From Trichopria drosophilae (Eukaryota; Arthropoda; Insecta; Hymenoptera; Diapriidae), in NCBI GenBank assembly GCA_030407085.1, contig CM059585.1, positions 95,636,501-95,700,500 of the forward strand: 64,000 nucleotides of DNA. Direction: 5' to 3'. The notes under the pieces were generated by a model. That model saw only the letters and a list, made by a program, of their open reading frames with translations, searched no databases and was not told the origin of the DNA. Shown piece after piece: positions 1 to 12,600 of this stretch (position 1 is its first letter; each line of letters begins with the position of its first letter). Position numbers and translations under genes: made by a program.

Positions 1-655
1 CACCCTGGGTGCAGGCGTTTTGTCAGAAATTGGCCAATATATCTTGGAAATTACAGGTAATTTAAAATTATTCAATGATAAGAAAGTAATGTATGAGTAA
101 AAATGCATTATTTCAACAAACGAACCGTTATGGATTGAAATATTTCATCGCCATAGCGAAAATTTAACTAAATTGAAATAAAATCCATCTGATAAATTCA
201 ATTATAATAGGGTGGTAGACATAAACTATTAAAAAATGACTTTTTTAGTTGTACATCAGGGAGCAAAAGAGGTTGATGCACTATAAGAAAAGGTACAAAT
301 ATATAATAATAGTAGAATTAACAATGTGCAAAGTTATTGTTATCTTTACATTCGTTTTAAAAAGTTAGGATATTGAAAATATCTAATAATTCTTTCTAAT
401 TAATATGAACTTTATTTCTCAAAAATCTTGACACGCAATGTCGTATTCATTAAAAACTGTAAAAATCTTGGTTTTTCTCTTATTTTATTTGAAAAAGGAA
501 GAGCGGGATGTTGGTTTCTTTTATGTAATTCAAATGTAATCAATGTAATTCTCAAAATGTCAAAATTATTCACTTTTCAACGGAAGATTTTTAATTGAAA
601 AAATCACCTATCTGAAAAGACCAAAAAGAATGTTATATTTTTGGAATTTGTCGTT
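1..655. other. AT-rich spacer, nothing recognised
   Basis: Low-complexity AT-rich sequence with frequent stops in all frames. No coding signal, repeat boundary or RNA gene is visible. Confidence 0.5.
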
Positions 656-795
656 ACCAGGGACCCGTAACGAAAGTAACGAAATTAAAACAATACCAAA
701 AATACATGGGATACCGAAAAGGAAACGAAATATTTCGTTTCGTTATCCTATGCTGACAATGTATAATAAGCGTGATAACGTTACGGGTCCCTGGT
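656..795. mobile_element. Short MITE-like element with 17-bp inverted ends
   Basis: The ends are a perfect 17-bp inverted repeat: ACCAGGGACCCGTAACG at 656-672 and its complement at 779-795. The roughly 100 bp between them contain a second palindrome (CGAAATATTTCG-type, about 725-740). There is no coding capacity. The target duplication is unclear, so the superfamily is not assigned. Confidence 0.6.
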
Positions 796-3049
796 TGTTA
801 CTTCCAATGCACATGTACTCTGCCCTTTCTCCTGGTGAAAATAAACAAAAATACTCAAGAAAACCCGATGGCATGTAAACAGTGTGAGTGACGAAATAAT
901 TTAGTTATTAATTTTCACAAATAAATATTTACCTTTTTTAAGTAATTATTTGCTTGAAGCAAGGAAATATTTTCTAAAGTCAAATAAAAATTTTTTAGAT
1001 TATATAAATATCAAATCGGAGGAAGAAATTATTTAATTCGGTGAAGTAAATATCTATTTCAGCGAATATTTACTGAAATTGAAAAATGCATTAATTACAC
1101 AATGAATTGATTTTCTTGAATGAATATATATTTAATATTACCTATATAATAATAAAATATCAAAATATTTTGTGCAGTTAAGTACATAATAATTTTAGTC
1201 AAGGGAATTATTTTTTTTTCTAGTAAACGGCTGAATATTCTTTCTAATAAATAATTTGTTACGACTTTTCAAAGAGATAATTTACTTGAATCATGTAAAA
1301 TTTTATTAAAACCATTAAATGTTTGTTCTGGCGTTTAATCCTTTTGTGTAGAAAGTTCCATACTTTCTGTCCTACATTAAAAGAAGATTTAGAAGATTTT
1401 AAGTTATACCTAGATTTAATTTTATTTGCTTTCATTTGTAAAGTATTCCTACTTGTATTATAAATTGTAAAATATACAATAAAATAAATATTTCTATTAT
1501 GACATGAGTTTATGTTTGTTTAATCAATCCAATGAAGCACTGAGAAATGTACCTTTTACCAATTACTATCCTTTGTCTTTTAAAACGTCTCACAGCCCTT
1601 AAACGACTTTTTTATAACTTGTAAAAACTTCGTCTTTTAGCGTATGTTTATTAAAAATTAGAAGATACTATCAAGCTTTTCTATTTTAAGAAAGTTGCAT
1701 TACGATTAAAAGAAGTGTTTTTATTAATTTCAATGGCTACATGACTAAATAACATTAAAAAAAGTAAATTTAAGAAAACTAAAATGAGAAAATATTTTTG
1801 CATAGAAATAACTATCAAAAAAGTATTTTCAGAACAAAAAATTATTAATAAAATTATCTTCGAAAAAATACTTTTAACATTCACAAAAACAATTCGTTAC
1901 TTTCTTATTCATTATTAATAAATTAATAAACAAATTTTCATAAATTAATGATTATGAGTATATGTTTACTTTCCCAAGTACTGATATTTTCTACAGTAGT
2001 TATTTCAACATAAATTCCTCTTACAACATTCGTAATTACTTTAACTATTTTAGGATATGAAAACTGCAACTAATGAAATGCACTTAAGGTCTTAACTACA
2101 TAGAGTAGTTGAAAAGCATATTCCAATTACTGCTGGCGTACTACATATGCATCGCTTATTTAATTAGTTTAGAAAAATACACTATCGTAGTGTCTTGAAA
2201 AGGAATGTTTACTGCAATTCAGACTGCAAATTATTTTAAAAATACATGGAAATACACTAGTTTAATGTGTCAGTAAAAATACTCTTTTTCCTGTTTGCCA
2301 GTGTAACTAATAAAATCGAATTTAACTTTGTTTAAATGTATTTTTGTCGAGCTTTTAGGGAAACAAACTCACATACTATGTAAATTTAACTAAATGTCGA
2401 GTTACCCAAGGAGGACTAAATATTTTGTAGTTTTTACAGCTACATATATTTCCGAAAACAAAACGAAAGTTGCATTAACTAATTAAATATAAGAAGTACT
2501 CCTTCTGAAGAACAATATTAACGACGTTTGTGTAACAATATAATTTTATTTTTTCTAACTAATAACACAAACTTCTCTGATCGATTAGAAGTATTGCAAT
2601 AAATTATTGTTACAAATTAAAAAATTGTTATGATAGAAAAGATACAAAATGTTGGATTGTTTGTAGATTTTCGGAAAAATGGACACATTATAACGAATTA
2701 AAATGATTTAAAAACAATCAGACAGTTGCCATCTTTATCATCATAAAACATTTTTTAATCAAACAATTTTTAAAATACTTCTACTCGAGCAAGTTTGTTT
2801 CAGAAGAAATTAGTTACAAAAATTAAAATCATATTTCAAACCCAACATCTCTAATATCGGGTTATAAATCGTACATCTCATATTTAATTACATGGAATAA
2901 TATTGCTGGCATAAAAATCTTTAATTTCAATTTAGATCAACTAAATTTTAATAACATTAGCGAAATATAGGTTCAGAATGACGCAAATTTACTTAATATT
3001 TTTTTGGTGGATATTCGTATTCCTATTTTGGAGTTTTAGAAAAAGGAAA
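796..3049. other. AT-rich spacer, nothing recognised
   Basis: Long AT-rich stretch without protein-like open frames. The only open frame near 1681-1884 (minus) is hydrophobic low-complexity translation of A/T runs and is not credible as a gene. Confidence 0.5.
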
Positions 3050-3064
3050 CATTTGTCACCCTTT

Positions 3065-3220
3065 CGGGTGTAAAATCGCATTTTAGGCCCTCGAAAATTA
3101 CGTGATTGAGATAGAAGTTTTCCACCCATCCTAGTTTCAAATTCGGGACATAAATTCGAATTTTACACCCGATCGGCGAATAATATTAATAGTATTCCGG
3201 GCGTAAAAGTTTATTTTCCG
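3065..3220. repeat. Inverted CGGGTGTAAAAT-type short hairpin repeats
   Basis: CGGGTGTAAAATCG at 3065-3078 faces CGAATTTTACACCCG at 3157-3171. Just downstream, GGGCGTAAAAG...TTTTCCGCCC forms a second hairpin near 3200-3220. The core (CGTAAA ... TTTACG) resembles the hairpins at 35403-35461 and 53386-53490, so this may be one dispersed short family. Confidence 0.5.
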
Positions 3221-3240
3221 CCCTTAATATTCTTAATAGT

Positions 3241-4224
3241 ATAACGGAATTTCAACGGGTCAATTTTTGCATAATGTAATAGAATATCTGTAAAATGGAA
3301 ATCGTTATATTTATATAGTTATATACGTATATTTCAACATTTTTACATATATTTTTATTTGTCACTAACAATTTTTATGTTTGCATACAATTTTATATAT
3401 TATCATATTTACTTATAATATTACTATTAATAATCAAATCATTTTTTTTCAAAATGTTCTAAACTATTGTTAAAATGCAGTTGTTTAGTAATTATTATGT
3501 GAATCGATTAATTTCATTTTCACAACTGTAAATCCTACTCTAGTAGATATGTAGTAAGAATTATGGCAAGTGCAAGTGTCTATCGATCCTTAATTTCTTA
3601 GAGTGGATTTTCGGTTGAATGAAGACAATTTTCAATGTAGCGAAAAATCAAGGTTAATTTCACCTTCCCATGGTGGAAACCATTCGATGTACTAAATGAA
3701 ATGCAGTTCTCTTTTAGTAGGGGACATCTTCAATCACTACAATGGATTCATTCTGTCAGAAATGGTCCCATGTTCGCGATAAAATTCGATACGACATACT
3801 ATCAATCCTTGTTTCTTAACGTTAGTGGCACGTAAAATTAAGCTTTACTGCTTTCCTGTAAGCTGCTTTTTTCGAATACGTACCTTTTATAAATTGGACA
3901 ATAACATTTAACATTGTTATATACAATTGTACTTTATTTCTGTAAAATGTATTTTTGATACAAGCACAGGTAATGATTCTGTGCCTTAAAATCCTTTGTA
4001 CAAGATAAACTGTTCGAGTCTTCGATTTTGATGCTCTTTGCGGATGATATTCTATATTTTGTCTATTATTATGTATTTATTTTTTCCTAAATTGATTATT
4101 AATGTAATAAGTTAAGCTACAAGTAATAAATTTGAAAATTTGTGCCCATTGTAACATTAAAGTAGAGGGCTAAGTCATACAGTTTCACTCTATATTACAG
4201 ATTCTATCTTCTACAAATCGATGG
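3241..4224. other. AT-rich spacer, nothing recognised
   Basis: No open frame, repeat border or RNA signature could be supported. Confidence 0.45.
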
Positions 4225-4225
4225 T

Positions 4226-4545
4226 TGAACTGGACATTTCAAAAGTTTTGCAACGAAGAACTGGATTTTGACGATTATGCCGCGAAGAACCTGACATTTC
4301 AAGATTTTCTATAGCGATTTATTATATTGAAGAAATTTTTCGTACGGTTCTTCGTCGAACAATTGTGAAATGTTGGGTTCTTTACACACCACGAAATAGC
4401 CGGTTTCTCGTCGTAAACGTTTAAAGCGTCCGATTTTTCGTCGCAACTGCCGAAATGTACGGTTCTTCGTCCCAATTTTGATTTGTCCGGTTTTTCACAT
4501 CTCATATGAATGTCCGGTTCTTCGTACTAGCCTTCGAAATGTCCT
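4226..4545. repeat. Degenerate tandem array, step about 28 bp, with an orientation switch
   Basis: In the right half the core CGGTTCTTCG and variants recur at about 4345, 4375, 4401, 4431, 4460, 4488 and 4515, a step of 26-30 bp, each usually preceded by AAATGT. In the left half (4226-4300) the complementary core CGAAGAAC recurs at 4254 and 4283, so the array reverses orientation near 4310. Units differ strongly from each other. Open frames across it (4299-4505 minus, 4478-4699 plus) are repeat translations and not genes. Confidence 0.65.
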
Positions 4546-5580
4546 CCCCACGATTATTAAAAATACATTTATAATTTCGACTCCGCTGAAGACGAACACG
4601 TTCTTTTATTTTTTAATATTTAAGAGTAGTTTACCTATTATGTCGGATTTGTTAATTCTTGACCGTCCTAAGATTCTAATAAGCGTTAAAAAAATGTAGC
4701 AATTTTTTTAAACAATTATAGTTAATGACAAACTAGTATTAAAAAAGTGCATATATTTGAAAAGAAATATGTAATCTCAACTAGAAATAGTAGGCATTAT
4801 TAAATATCTAGTATATAGCAGATTTAGAAGTTGTTTACGAATCTGGTGTCAAATTTTCAAAATTCCAACTAGCGGATCCAATATGGCCGATAACATTTTG
4901 TAAAAGGATGATTTTCTCTGACATTCCTCAAAAGGGTGTATTTAAGATCATTGATTAAGAATCTGGAGTCTGATTTTCGTTAATAGTCTTTATTAGACTT
5001 AGTTTAGTAAAAGAAATAACTCTTTTTCCATTCTTAGATGAGGATATCTTGAAATCCAAAGCCATTTGCGAGATTTTGATTGCGAATTTGGATTGAGCTG
5101 AGCAAAAACTTTGGAAAAGTAGATTTTGGTCTCTGAGTCACAGTATTCACCTGATTTTGTATAGACCTGTGTAATTTTTTGGATGTTATTAAATGTTGTA
5201 TTTAGAGATTTAAAGACAGATTAACCATTTTGTAATGCGTGCAAAACGAGAAAAAGTCACTCTTGAACTAGTGAAGGTGAACTCGAGTTCAATATAAGAA
5301 TAGTTATTTGACAGAATAAATAAAAACCAATATGACAAAACGATTATTATATTCTTCGAGTGGTCAAAATTCGAAATAAATAAAAATAATAATTTCTTAA
5401 GTTATGTACTCTATTAAATAGAGAGAAAAAAAATTCATCATGTGCAATGAAATTGTGTACTTTTTTCAGACGAATTACGTTATAATTTTCCAAATTTAGG
5501 TATACTTTTCACCAAGTTCTAATTGATCTTAACAGTGTATGTACCCCAAAAAAATGCATCCATGCCACCAAATGGAAACT
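4546..5580. other. Spacer with a fragment of a dispersed repeat
   Basis: Mostly AT-rich. Around 4850-5110 the wording GCGGATCCAATATGGCC, followed by AATCTGGAGTCTGATTTTC, resembles text inside the foldback element at 26003-26767, so this is probably an old fragment of that family. No gene is seen. Confidence 0.4.
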
Positions 5581-5668
5581 TCAGTGCAACAAAAATTGAC
5601 TGTAAAAGAAATTCAGTGTAAAAAAAATTGACTGTAAAAGAATTCACTGCAAAAAAATTCACTGTAAT
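5581..5668. repeat. Short tandem repeat, unit about 32 bp
   Basis: ATTGACTGTAAAAG followed by AATTCAGTGTAAAAAA is repeated about two and a half times with small changes (CACTGCAAAAAAA, CACTGTAA). It has the look of a simple local duplication and no coding sense. Confidence 0.6.
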
Positions 5669-6110
5669 AATTCATTTAATGTACAGTAGCCGTGGTAAAA
5701 ATCTAAAGCCAATTGCGAGAGTTTGAATAGGTCTAAACATTGTGCAGTTTTTTGGCAAATAATCTTGTGTACTAGACACTTTAAGAGTAAGAAATGTGGC
5801 TATTTTTCCATACAAAATGTAACAAAATTATAGATTAACAGTGGACAGTTCTTTTTTTTCTGTAAGTAAGTACTCAGGAAATTTAACACAAACAACCTAA
5901 ATACTTTTTTGTCTCGTTTCTAGGCGATAATTTAGGTAATATCATGTACGATTTTTTACGACAACTTAAAAATTGTCTAGACGCTTTGATGCAGTTGCTG
6001 TTCAGTTTTTATCCATTTTTTGTTCAGTTTTGGAATAGACGTTTTTTGAGCGTGACTATTATTGTGAACATGATTGCATTTCATTCAGCAGCTTTAATAC
6101 GAGTAGAATC

Positions 6111-6145
6111 TTCATCATCATCATCATCACCATCATTATCATCAA
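6111..6145. repeat. (TCA)n microsatellite
   Basis: About ten TCA triplets with single interruptions (ACC, TTA). In one frame this gives the serine run of the open frame at 5944-6192, which is otherwise not protein-like. Confidence 0.8.
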
Positions 6146-6164
6146 TGCTACTGTTATTATTTTC

Positions 6165-6660
6165 GTTAACATTCTCATCAGTTGCTTCTTAGGAGTTTGT
6201 GAGACATGCTCAGCTCAGCCACATAGCTGATCATTCTCGATCTACGGCGAAACCATCGCCCGCGAATTATCGAGTCCTACGACAATCGGATCAAAAAATT
6301 CATTATTGGTCACGGGCAAAATATCGATCTCCAACGAATGTGATTGTTACCCTCGCTTCACAATCGTCAATGATGGATAATTGCGCCCTTGACACATAAT
6401 GTACTATTAATCCGATTCAATGATCCGTAGCGGCAGAAAACAATATAATTATAAATGGACTGCAAAGAATGATCTTATTAACAAACTTACAAAAAACGGA
6501 CGATCCACACCAGACGAATATTCGCGGCATACTAATTATTCCCTTCTAGTTTAATAACAAGGTAGAATTTTTCCAAGAACCGCGAGAAATGAATAACAAC
6601 CGCCAAACGTAAACAACATACGTTAGGATTATAAACAGTTCGCTGCATTTGATATGCGCC
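6165..6660. other. Balanced-composition block, candidate conserved non-coding element
   Basis: Between very AT-rich flanks this stretch has many CpG dinucleotides and few homopolymer runs. No frame reads as a convincing protein: the 66-codon frame at 6199-6399 has no recognisable domain and lacks clear splice sites. It could be a regulatory element or an untranslated exon. Conservation cannot be judged from one sequence. Confidence 0.3.
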
Positions 6661-9159
6661 CTTCTCCAACATTTATTTCATATATATTTGTAAAATTAGC
6701 CATACTGTCACATCCGCTCCTTTACTCGTATATAGATATAAGATAGATAGATCGTATATAATTATAATAAAATATGATCGATTGTGGTATTGTAAATATT
6801 TTTTTATGATTTTCAAGTTGCGATAATGGGGTTCGTATTGAAAGTTAAATATCCCAATATGTTTAAATCGATTTGTCAAAAATATAATTCAATCAAGATG
6901 TACCATACGTGACCGAAGTGCAGATTATATCAATTTTTATTTGTCGTTTCTTGAACAACATAAAACAAAATCCTACCGGCATATATAAGAAAGTCAACAA
7001 TGATATATTATCATTTTCGGTTAAGAAAATTAACTGATGTTATTAATATATACTTGTATCTATTGACATATTTTATTACCAAATCGTTACCCAAAAAGAG
7101 AAGTAAGAAAATAGCTCTAAAACTCGATACGAGACCCCGCCATCCCATTACCATTTATAAGATTAGCAGAAGAGGGTGTGCACAAGTATTGGATGGGGGA
7201 ATATAATCCCTAGTGGCACTATAATGATTGTCTGATCTGCGCTAGGATCCAACTTGAGCATCATGATGCATGTATATTGAAATCGACAAAAGTTGCAATT
7301 TTAATTACGGAATTATTATTTTAAAGTCTGCAGAAAACTTAGTTTCAATAAATTTCAGTATTTGTTATAATTGATACTTAAAATTACCACATTTAACTGA
7401 AATGAAAAATTCATTACCAAATATGACTGGTTCGTACTGCACTGAACCAAAAAAACCACAATGGCTTTTGCCTACCAAGTAGATGTAGCGTATAAACCAT
7501 AAAAGCGCTATTGTAATTCGAAATCGTTAAAATAAACATTTTCAAGCTGTGTAGTTATTTTTATGTTTTTTAAACGTCGTTAAAAGATAAAAAATTAGTA
7601 TTTTTTTCAGTTTATGGCTTCCGTGTCGAAAATAACGCAAGATACGATAAAAATGTACCGAAGCTTTTTTTGTGGAGCACGAAATTTCCTTTAAAAAATT
7701 CAACCAGAGCCCTAGCTTAAAATTAATAGTTAAAATAAAAATACCACTGAAATGTCATCTTATAAAGTATTCTCTAACATTAATGAGTTATGCTGTAACA
7801 ACATTATTCGTGACTTAACAATTACACGAGGCACTAATTCAACTAATAATCTATTGTTAAATTGCTAACTGAAATACTAGTAAAAATAACTAATTGAATT
7901 TAAAATTTGACTAACAATTATTAAAATTCTGTAATATTGTTGTTTTCACACCATCAGGGTCATTCTAGGGTAAAAAGTATGAACGGAAGCATGTTCCTTG
8001 ACATTTTAAAGTTAAGGTTAATATAATCAATAATGTGTTGCGTTATTTTATTTAACTCGTTTCATACAAATACATTAACACAAATGACATGCAACCTAGC
8101 GTACGTAACTATTACTTATCTGACTCAAGCAAGGTCCATTTTCTCCTCGTCTTTGTAGTAAATTGTATGATTTGTATATGCTTATTACAGTATTACAGTA
8201 GTAATCCTATTGCCTCAATATTACAATCTTGATTTACAATTTAGAAACGTTTCTACCGGCGTGTCTTGCCTCTGTATCGATTCTGCTGATTGTATGTTTT
8301 AGTATTCCCCACTGACGTAGGGTTAAGTCTCTAAGAATAATTTGAGCACTCTTTAGTAGTATATGAGAACGTCAAACTAGCCAATGGAGAAACGATCACT
8401 CTAAGACAACTCAAGTTTCTTGGGTTAAAAATTCAATGTCTTCTCTCTCTAGAACTACATAGTTTACTCCTATTATATTTATGCGCAGAAAAAACAATTA
8501 TATTCTCACGTCAGTTAGGTAAATATCTTTCTCAAACTCATAAATTTGAGATCATCAAAAACTTGCTCGTAACACAAACTGTTTTGTGATGTTTCTAAGT
8601 AAGTATTGGGTCCATCGCAAACTTCTGCTGAGCACAATTCAGTGGTGCTTCACAAAAGTGAAAAAAATCGTTTTTAGCATCCCCTCTACACTATTATGTG
8701 AAGTAAACGGCAAGGTCATTAGAAGGAGTTACCGGTACCAATTCATGGCTGTCTCCATATACATGTACATGATTTTGATGATTGGAATCTGAATCGTTTT
8801 GTTTCGGATAATCAATATCTCATTATTTTTAGTCGTCAGAGCTAAGTTTGAAGTTGACCAAAACCTTGTGTTCCGTGATCATCACACCCTTGGTCTGAAG
8901 AGAACGTTGGTAATTTTTGGGTAGAACCCAATTGGATCCGCTAATGGCGATTATATTCTATAATGTAATTCATAAAAGAATCACTATAAATCAATCCTAT
9001 AAGTTGAACAGTCCATTTCTCCAGTCCTTCCAGTCCAGTGATTTAATGTCCAAAATTAGGTATAATTCTAACGACCAAGTTTTGGGTTGTCTGTTCGTGT
9101 CAACCCGAAATGCTAAGATTCACAAAAAAATATTCACCCAACACGCGTAACCTCCAGCA
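6661..9159. other. No gene recognised
   Basis: AT-rich sequence. A less AT-rich patch lies around 7110-7260. Around 8390-9150 composition is intermediate and open frames of 68-77 codons occur (8586-8792, 8917-9150), but none shows a recognisable domain; decayed transposon sequence is possible. Confidence 0.35.
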
Positions 9160-9660
9160 AGTTCTAATAATGGGTTCTGAGAATAAACGACACCGAAGAA
9201 TTCTCTTCGGTGCATTCGCCAAATTACAAGGATTGTCCAAGCAGCTCCCGCCGTGCTGTTTCATTTCCGTGTCCGAGTTTAAGATTATACCTTGTTAATG
9301 CTGATGCCTGGCCTCTTTTCCCGGTGGGCGCTGTAATTTCATGAGTGCTCGGAAGAGCATCGTGGGCGTCATGTAATTGGCGCAATGCACGAGCATCGGC
9401 GCAAGCACGTGCGTCGGTAGCAAGGTGGCTTCCTGGGTTGGTGACGGGTATGTTAGAATCTACCCAAGCACCCACCAGATTGCTGTTTCGTTCAATCTTG
9501 GCGTGCGCCGCCACTCGGTTAATAGATACATATATATATACAAGTGACTTCTTGTTGCACCTGATTCAGTAGGACGCGTCCCGAGCCCCACTCGCTAATG
9601 GCCGATAATGGAAATGTCGTAGCGGGCGCCTACCCGAATTACCCCTCTGAGATTTTCACC
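9160..9660. other. GC/CpG-richer island, candidate regulatory element
   Basis: This is one of the least AT-rich stretches outside the receptor exons. It contains a compact hairpin (CACCGAAG-AATTCT-CTTCGGTG, about 9190-9212) and many CpG-containing words. Frames on both strands overlap here (9224-9514 minus, 9345-9572 plus), as expected when stop codons are sparse in GC-richer DNA. Neither protein looks structured. A promoter, enhancer or untranslated first exon is possible. Confidence 0.35.
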
Positions 9661-12600
9661 GTGTACAAACAGGAATTAATAATACCTGGAAAGTGATTGG
9701 CAGAGCATTTGTATACACTAATCGAAAAAACCGACTTTGGTAATTGAAAGAAAACAATAGACACTTTTCACTATATACCCATACGCTGCCCAGTCAGCAA
9801 AATAAACATGAGTTCTGGATGGATCTCCAAATGAGCTTTATCAGATCCGCCATTTTCTGAGGTCTTTCTAAGCTTCAGTTTAGGTTTGAGTGATGTAATG
9901 AAGTTCAGAAAAATGCATCTAATCTCTTAGAGAGCAGTGATCACTGTGAAGTTTGCGACATATCGATATGTGCTAGGAAGCTTTGAATATTACTGATACA
10001 ATTAATGGAGGGAATATTCATGGAGTGTTGAAAACGTTGAAACTAATACAGATATGAATAACGGCGACACGAGATGGACAATGACGATCGTGTTGTTAAA
10101 GATATCGATGAAAACGACAATGACAAGTGTGACGGAAGGAAGTCCATAAGTAAACAATTCACGAAGGATTAATAGATTGTCCAGAGGACGTCGACAATGA
10201 CAGTTTTGTTATTACTTGGATGAGGTTGTCTTATGTAATTAGTCGATGACCCAGATGTTGATGAGCGTATTTGCGATTATCAGAAAAATAAAAAACTGAA
10301 AAGAGGACGATTGTTCCATTTTTTATGACGGACACGTCATGATGTTCGGGCACGAATTACCCTTTCTTTACATTTGATGTACTTGTCAATTTGTTAATTC
10401 AAATCGTGGATCCCAAAAGGTTGACAAAATATACAAATCAATCAGATTTACTTGGAATTTGATAAACGGATGTCTTTGGATTAATAAAGCCAATCTTAAT
10501 TTTCAATTATTCAAAATGGCAGATCATATACAGTAGATAAAAATGTAAAAACCAATCAGAGGTTATTTGCTGGAGGGTTTTTAGGTTGAATTCAGAAATA
10601 GTAGTTTTCGATACAGGCACATTTTTCTATAAATTGGATTTTTTTTTTATTTGTGACATGCTTTGCATACTAATTTGAGTGTGCAAAATTGAATTTCGAA
10701 AAGAAAAAGCGCAAGAACCCGGTATTTTTCATGTAAATGTATAAAAAAAGTGAGGTTAATTGTCCTTTTTTCAACATTTCTCAGCGGCTCGAAAGAACGG
10801 CGTCATAAGCATTCAGGATGATAGCAAACATAACGTTTTGAAAATGCAGCAGACAATACAATTCAACAAACTGATTTTAAGAATTCGAATGGCCGACTAA
10901 AACGTAAAAACTTACTAGATCTTGATAAAACTAAGTACTCGAAGGTTATCGTGTCCGCTGATTACGACTCTGAACTCAGATTTTGTAAATTCTAGATTTG
11001 AAAAACTGAAATTTTAAAATTTGAAGTCTGAAGGGATTTTCATAATCTGAGTTCAAATTCGTAATCAATGGCCGCGAAAACCCTTAAAAAAAATTTTTAA
11101 AAAATACAAAGGGCTACTTCTACTGCATGGTTGTTACTACTACATAGTTGTTACTACTTGAGTAGTCTATCTTGGTTCAGACATATTAATATACCTTTTA
11201 CTACTTAAACGGTTAGCTTAACTATCTAAATACATAGTAAGAACATATGCGAATGATTCGATAGTAAGAACATGAGTGAATTGTTTGGAACATATAAATA
11301 TATGTATACTATCAAAAGTAGTTTTATTTTATATTACTTATTCGAAGGATACCAAATTAATTATAAATGTTATTAATATCGTTGACAGTGATTTTTGAAA
11401 AGTTTCTAGGTGGCATTGAACTAGAGACACCACAAGGGTGCGTTATTGATAATGGTCTAATGCATGGTCTACGTTGCAACTCAATCACACGTAATGCATT
11501 GGCATACATTGTTGATCCATATCTTGATTAATCGTAAATCTCTTTTAAAAGTTTAATGATTTTTTCATCATGCATCTTTTGTATTAATTTAAATAAGTCT
11601 TAGACGCATTAATTTTTAAGGATTTAAAGGTATAAACATATTTAGAAAGACTTTTAAATATTTCTTCAAAGTTTTATTATTTTAATTTATTATTTATAAC
11701 AAAAATGTTAAATGTCACGAATCCATTAATATATTTAAAAGTTACATTTTACCTCATTTTTAAAATGAATTAATTGTAGAATAACTATGCAGTATTATTT
11801 TAACCAATTCAATAATCAATACTAACTTGTGGGTAATTACTAAAAAAAACCAAAGACAAAATGCGTGCAAATTTTTGTATAACTTGAACGCCGAAATTTC
11901 GAATTCTCAAGCATCTTTATTAAAAACCATAATAGTAAAGTTGACATATTTATAAATATATGTATTTATTGTCTATATACATAATCTACCATAATGATTA
12001 GTTGTAAAACGTGACCATACAAGAACGTGCATTTCAATCTCACTAGATAATCCAATTTCTGTGCGGAATTTCGCTGTCATAAAGGAGCAAGCTTAGCACT
12101 AAATGTTCTACTAAATTCTATGACGTTTATCGTCAGACATTAATTAGTACATTTATTGTTAGTTTGGGACATGTTCAGGAATCTTAACTCAAGTTTGCAA
12201 GTGAATTATGGTTCAACAGATTGAAGTGACGAGGACGGCAATGAGTTCTTACGTGTACAACATGTCACTAATATCTGATTATCTTCTATCTGATTTCTAA
12301 TTATGAAAATTCCTGATAGTATTAAATATTTGCATCCCGCAGAGACCCAATAAGAATTAGTTATTTATAAATAATCGTTTCGCCCCTTACAATTTTGAGT
12401 CATGAGCGAGAAAAACGAAAAAAATCAGGAAAACTTAATTGAACATTTTTTAAATTACATTATAATTAAATGATTTAATAGACAATAAATTCAAAACTTT
12501 AATTAACAAGTATTATGCACATTTAAGAAGTGTTTCTTTCTTTTAGTAAATTTGACTTACTTTAATAAAATATTTTCTCATTTTAGTAAGCACTTTCTAA

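Noticed and set aside
9224..9572. Alanine/arginine-rich frames on both strands
   Set aside because: Frames overlap on both strands in a GC-richer block and show no domain, which indicates compositional openness.
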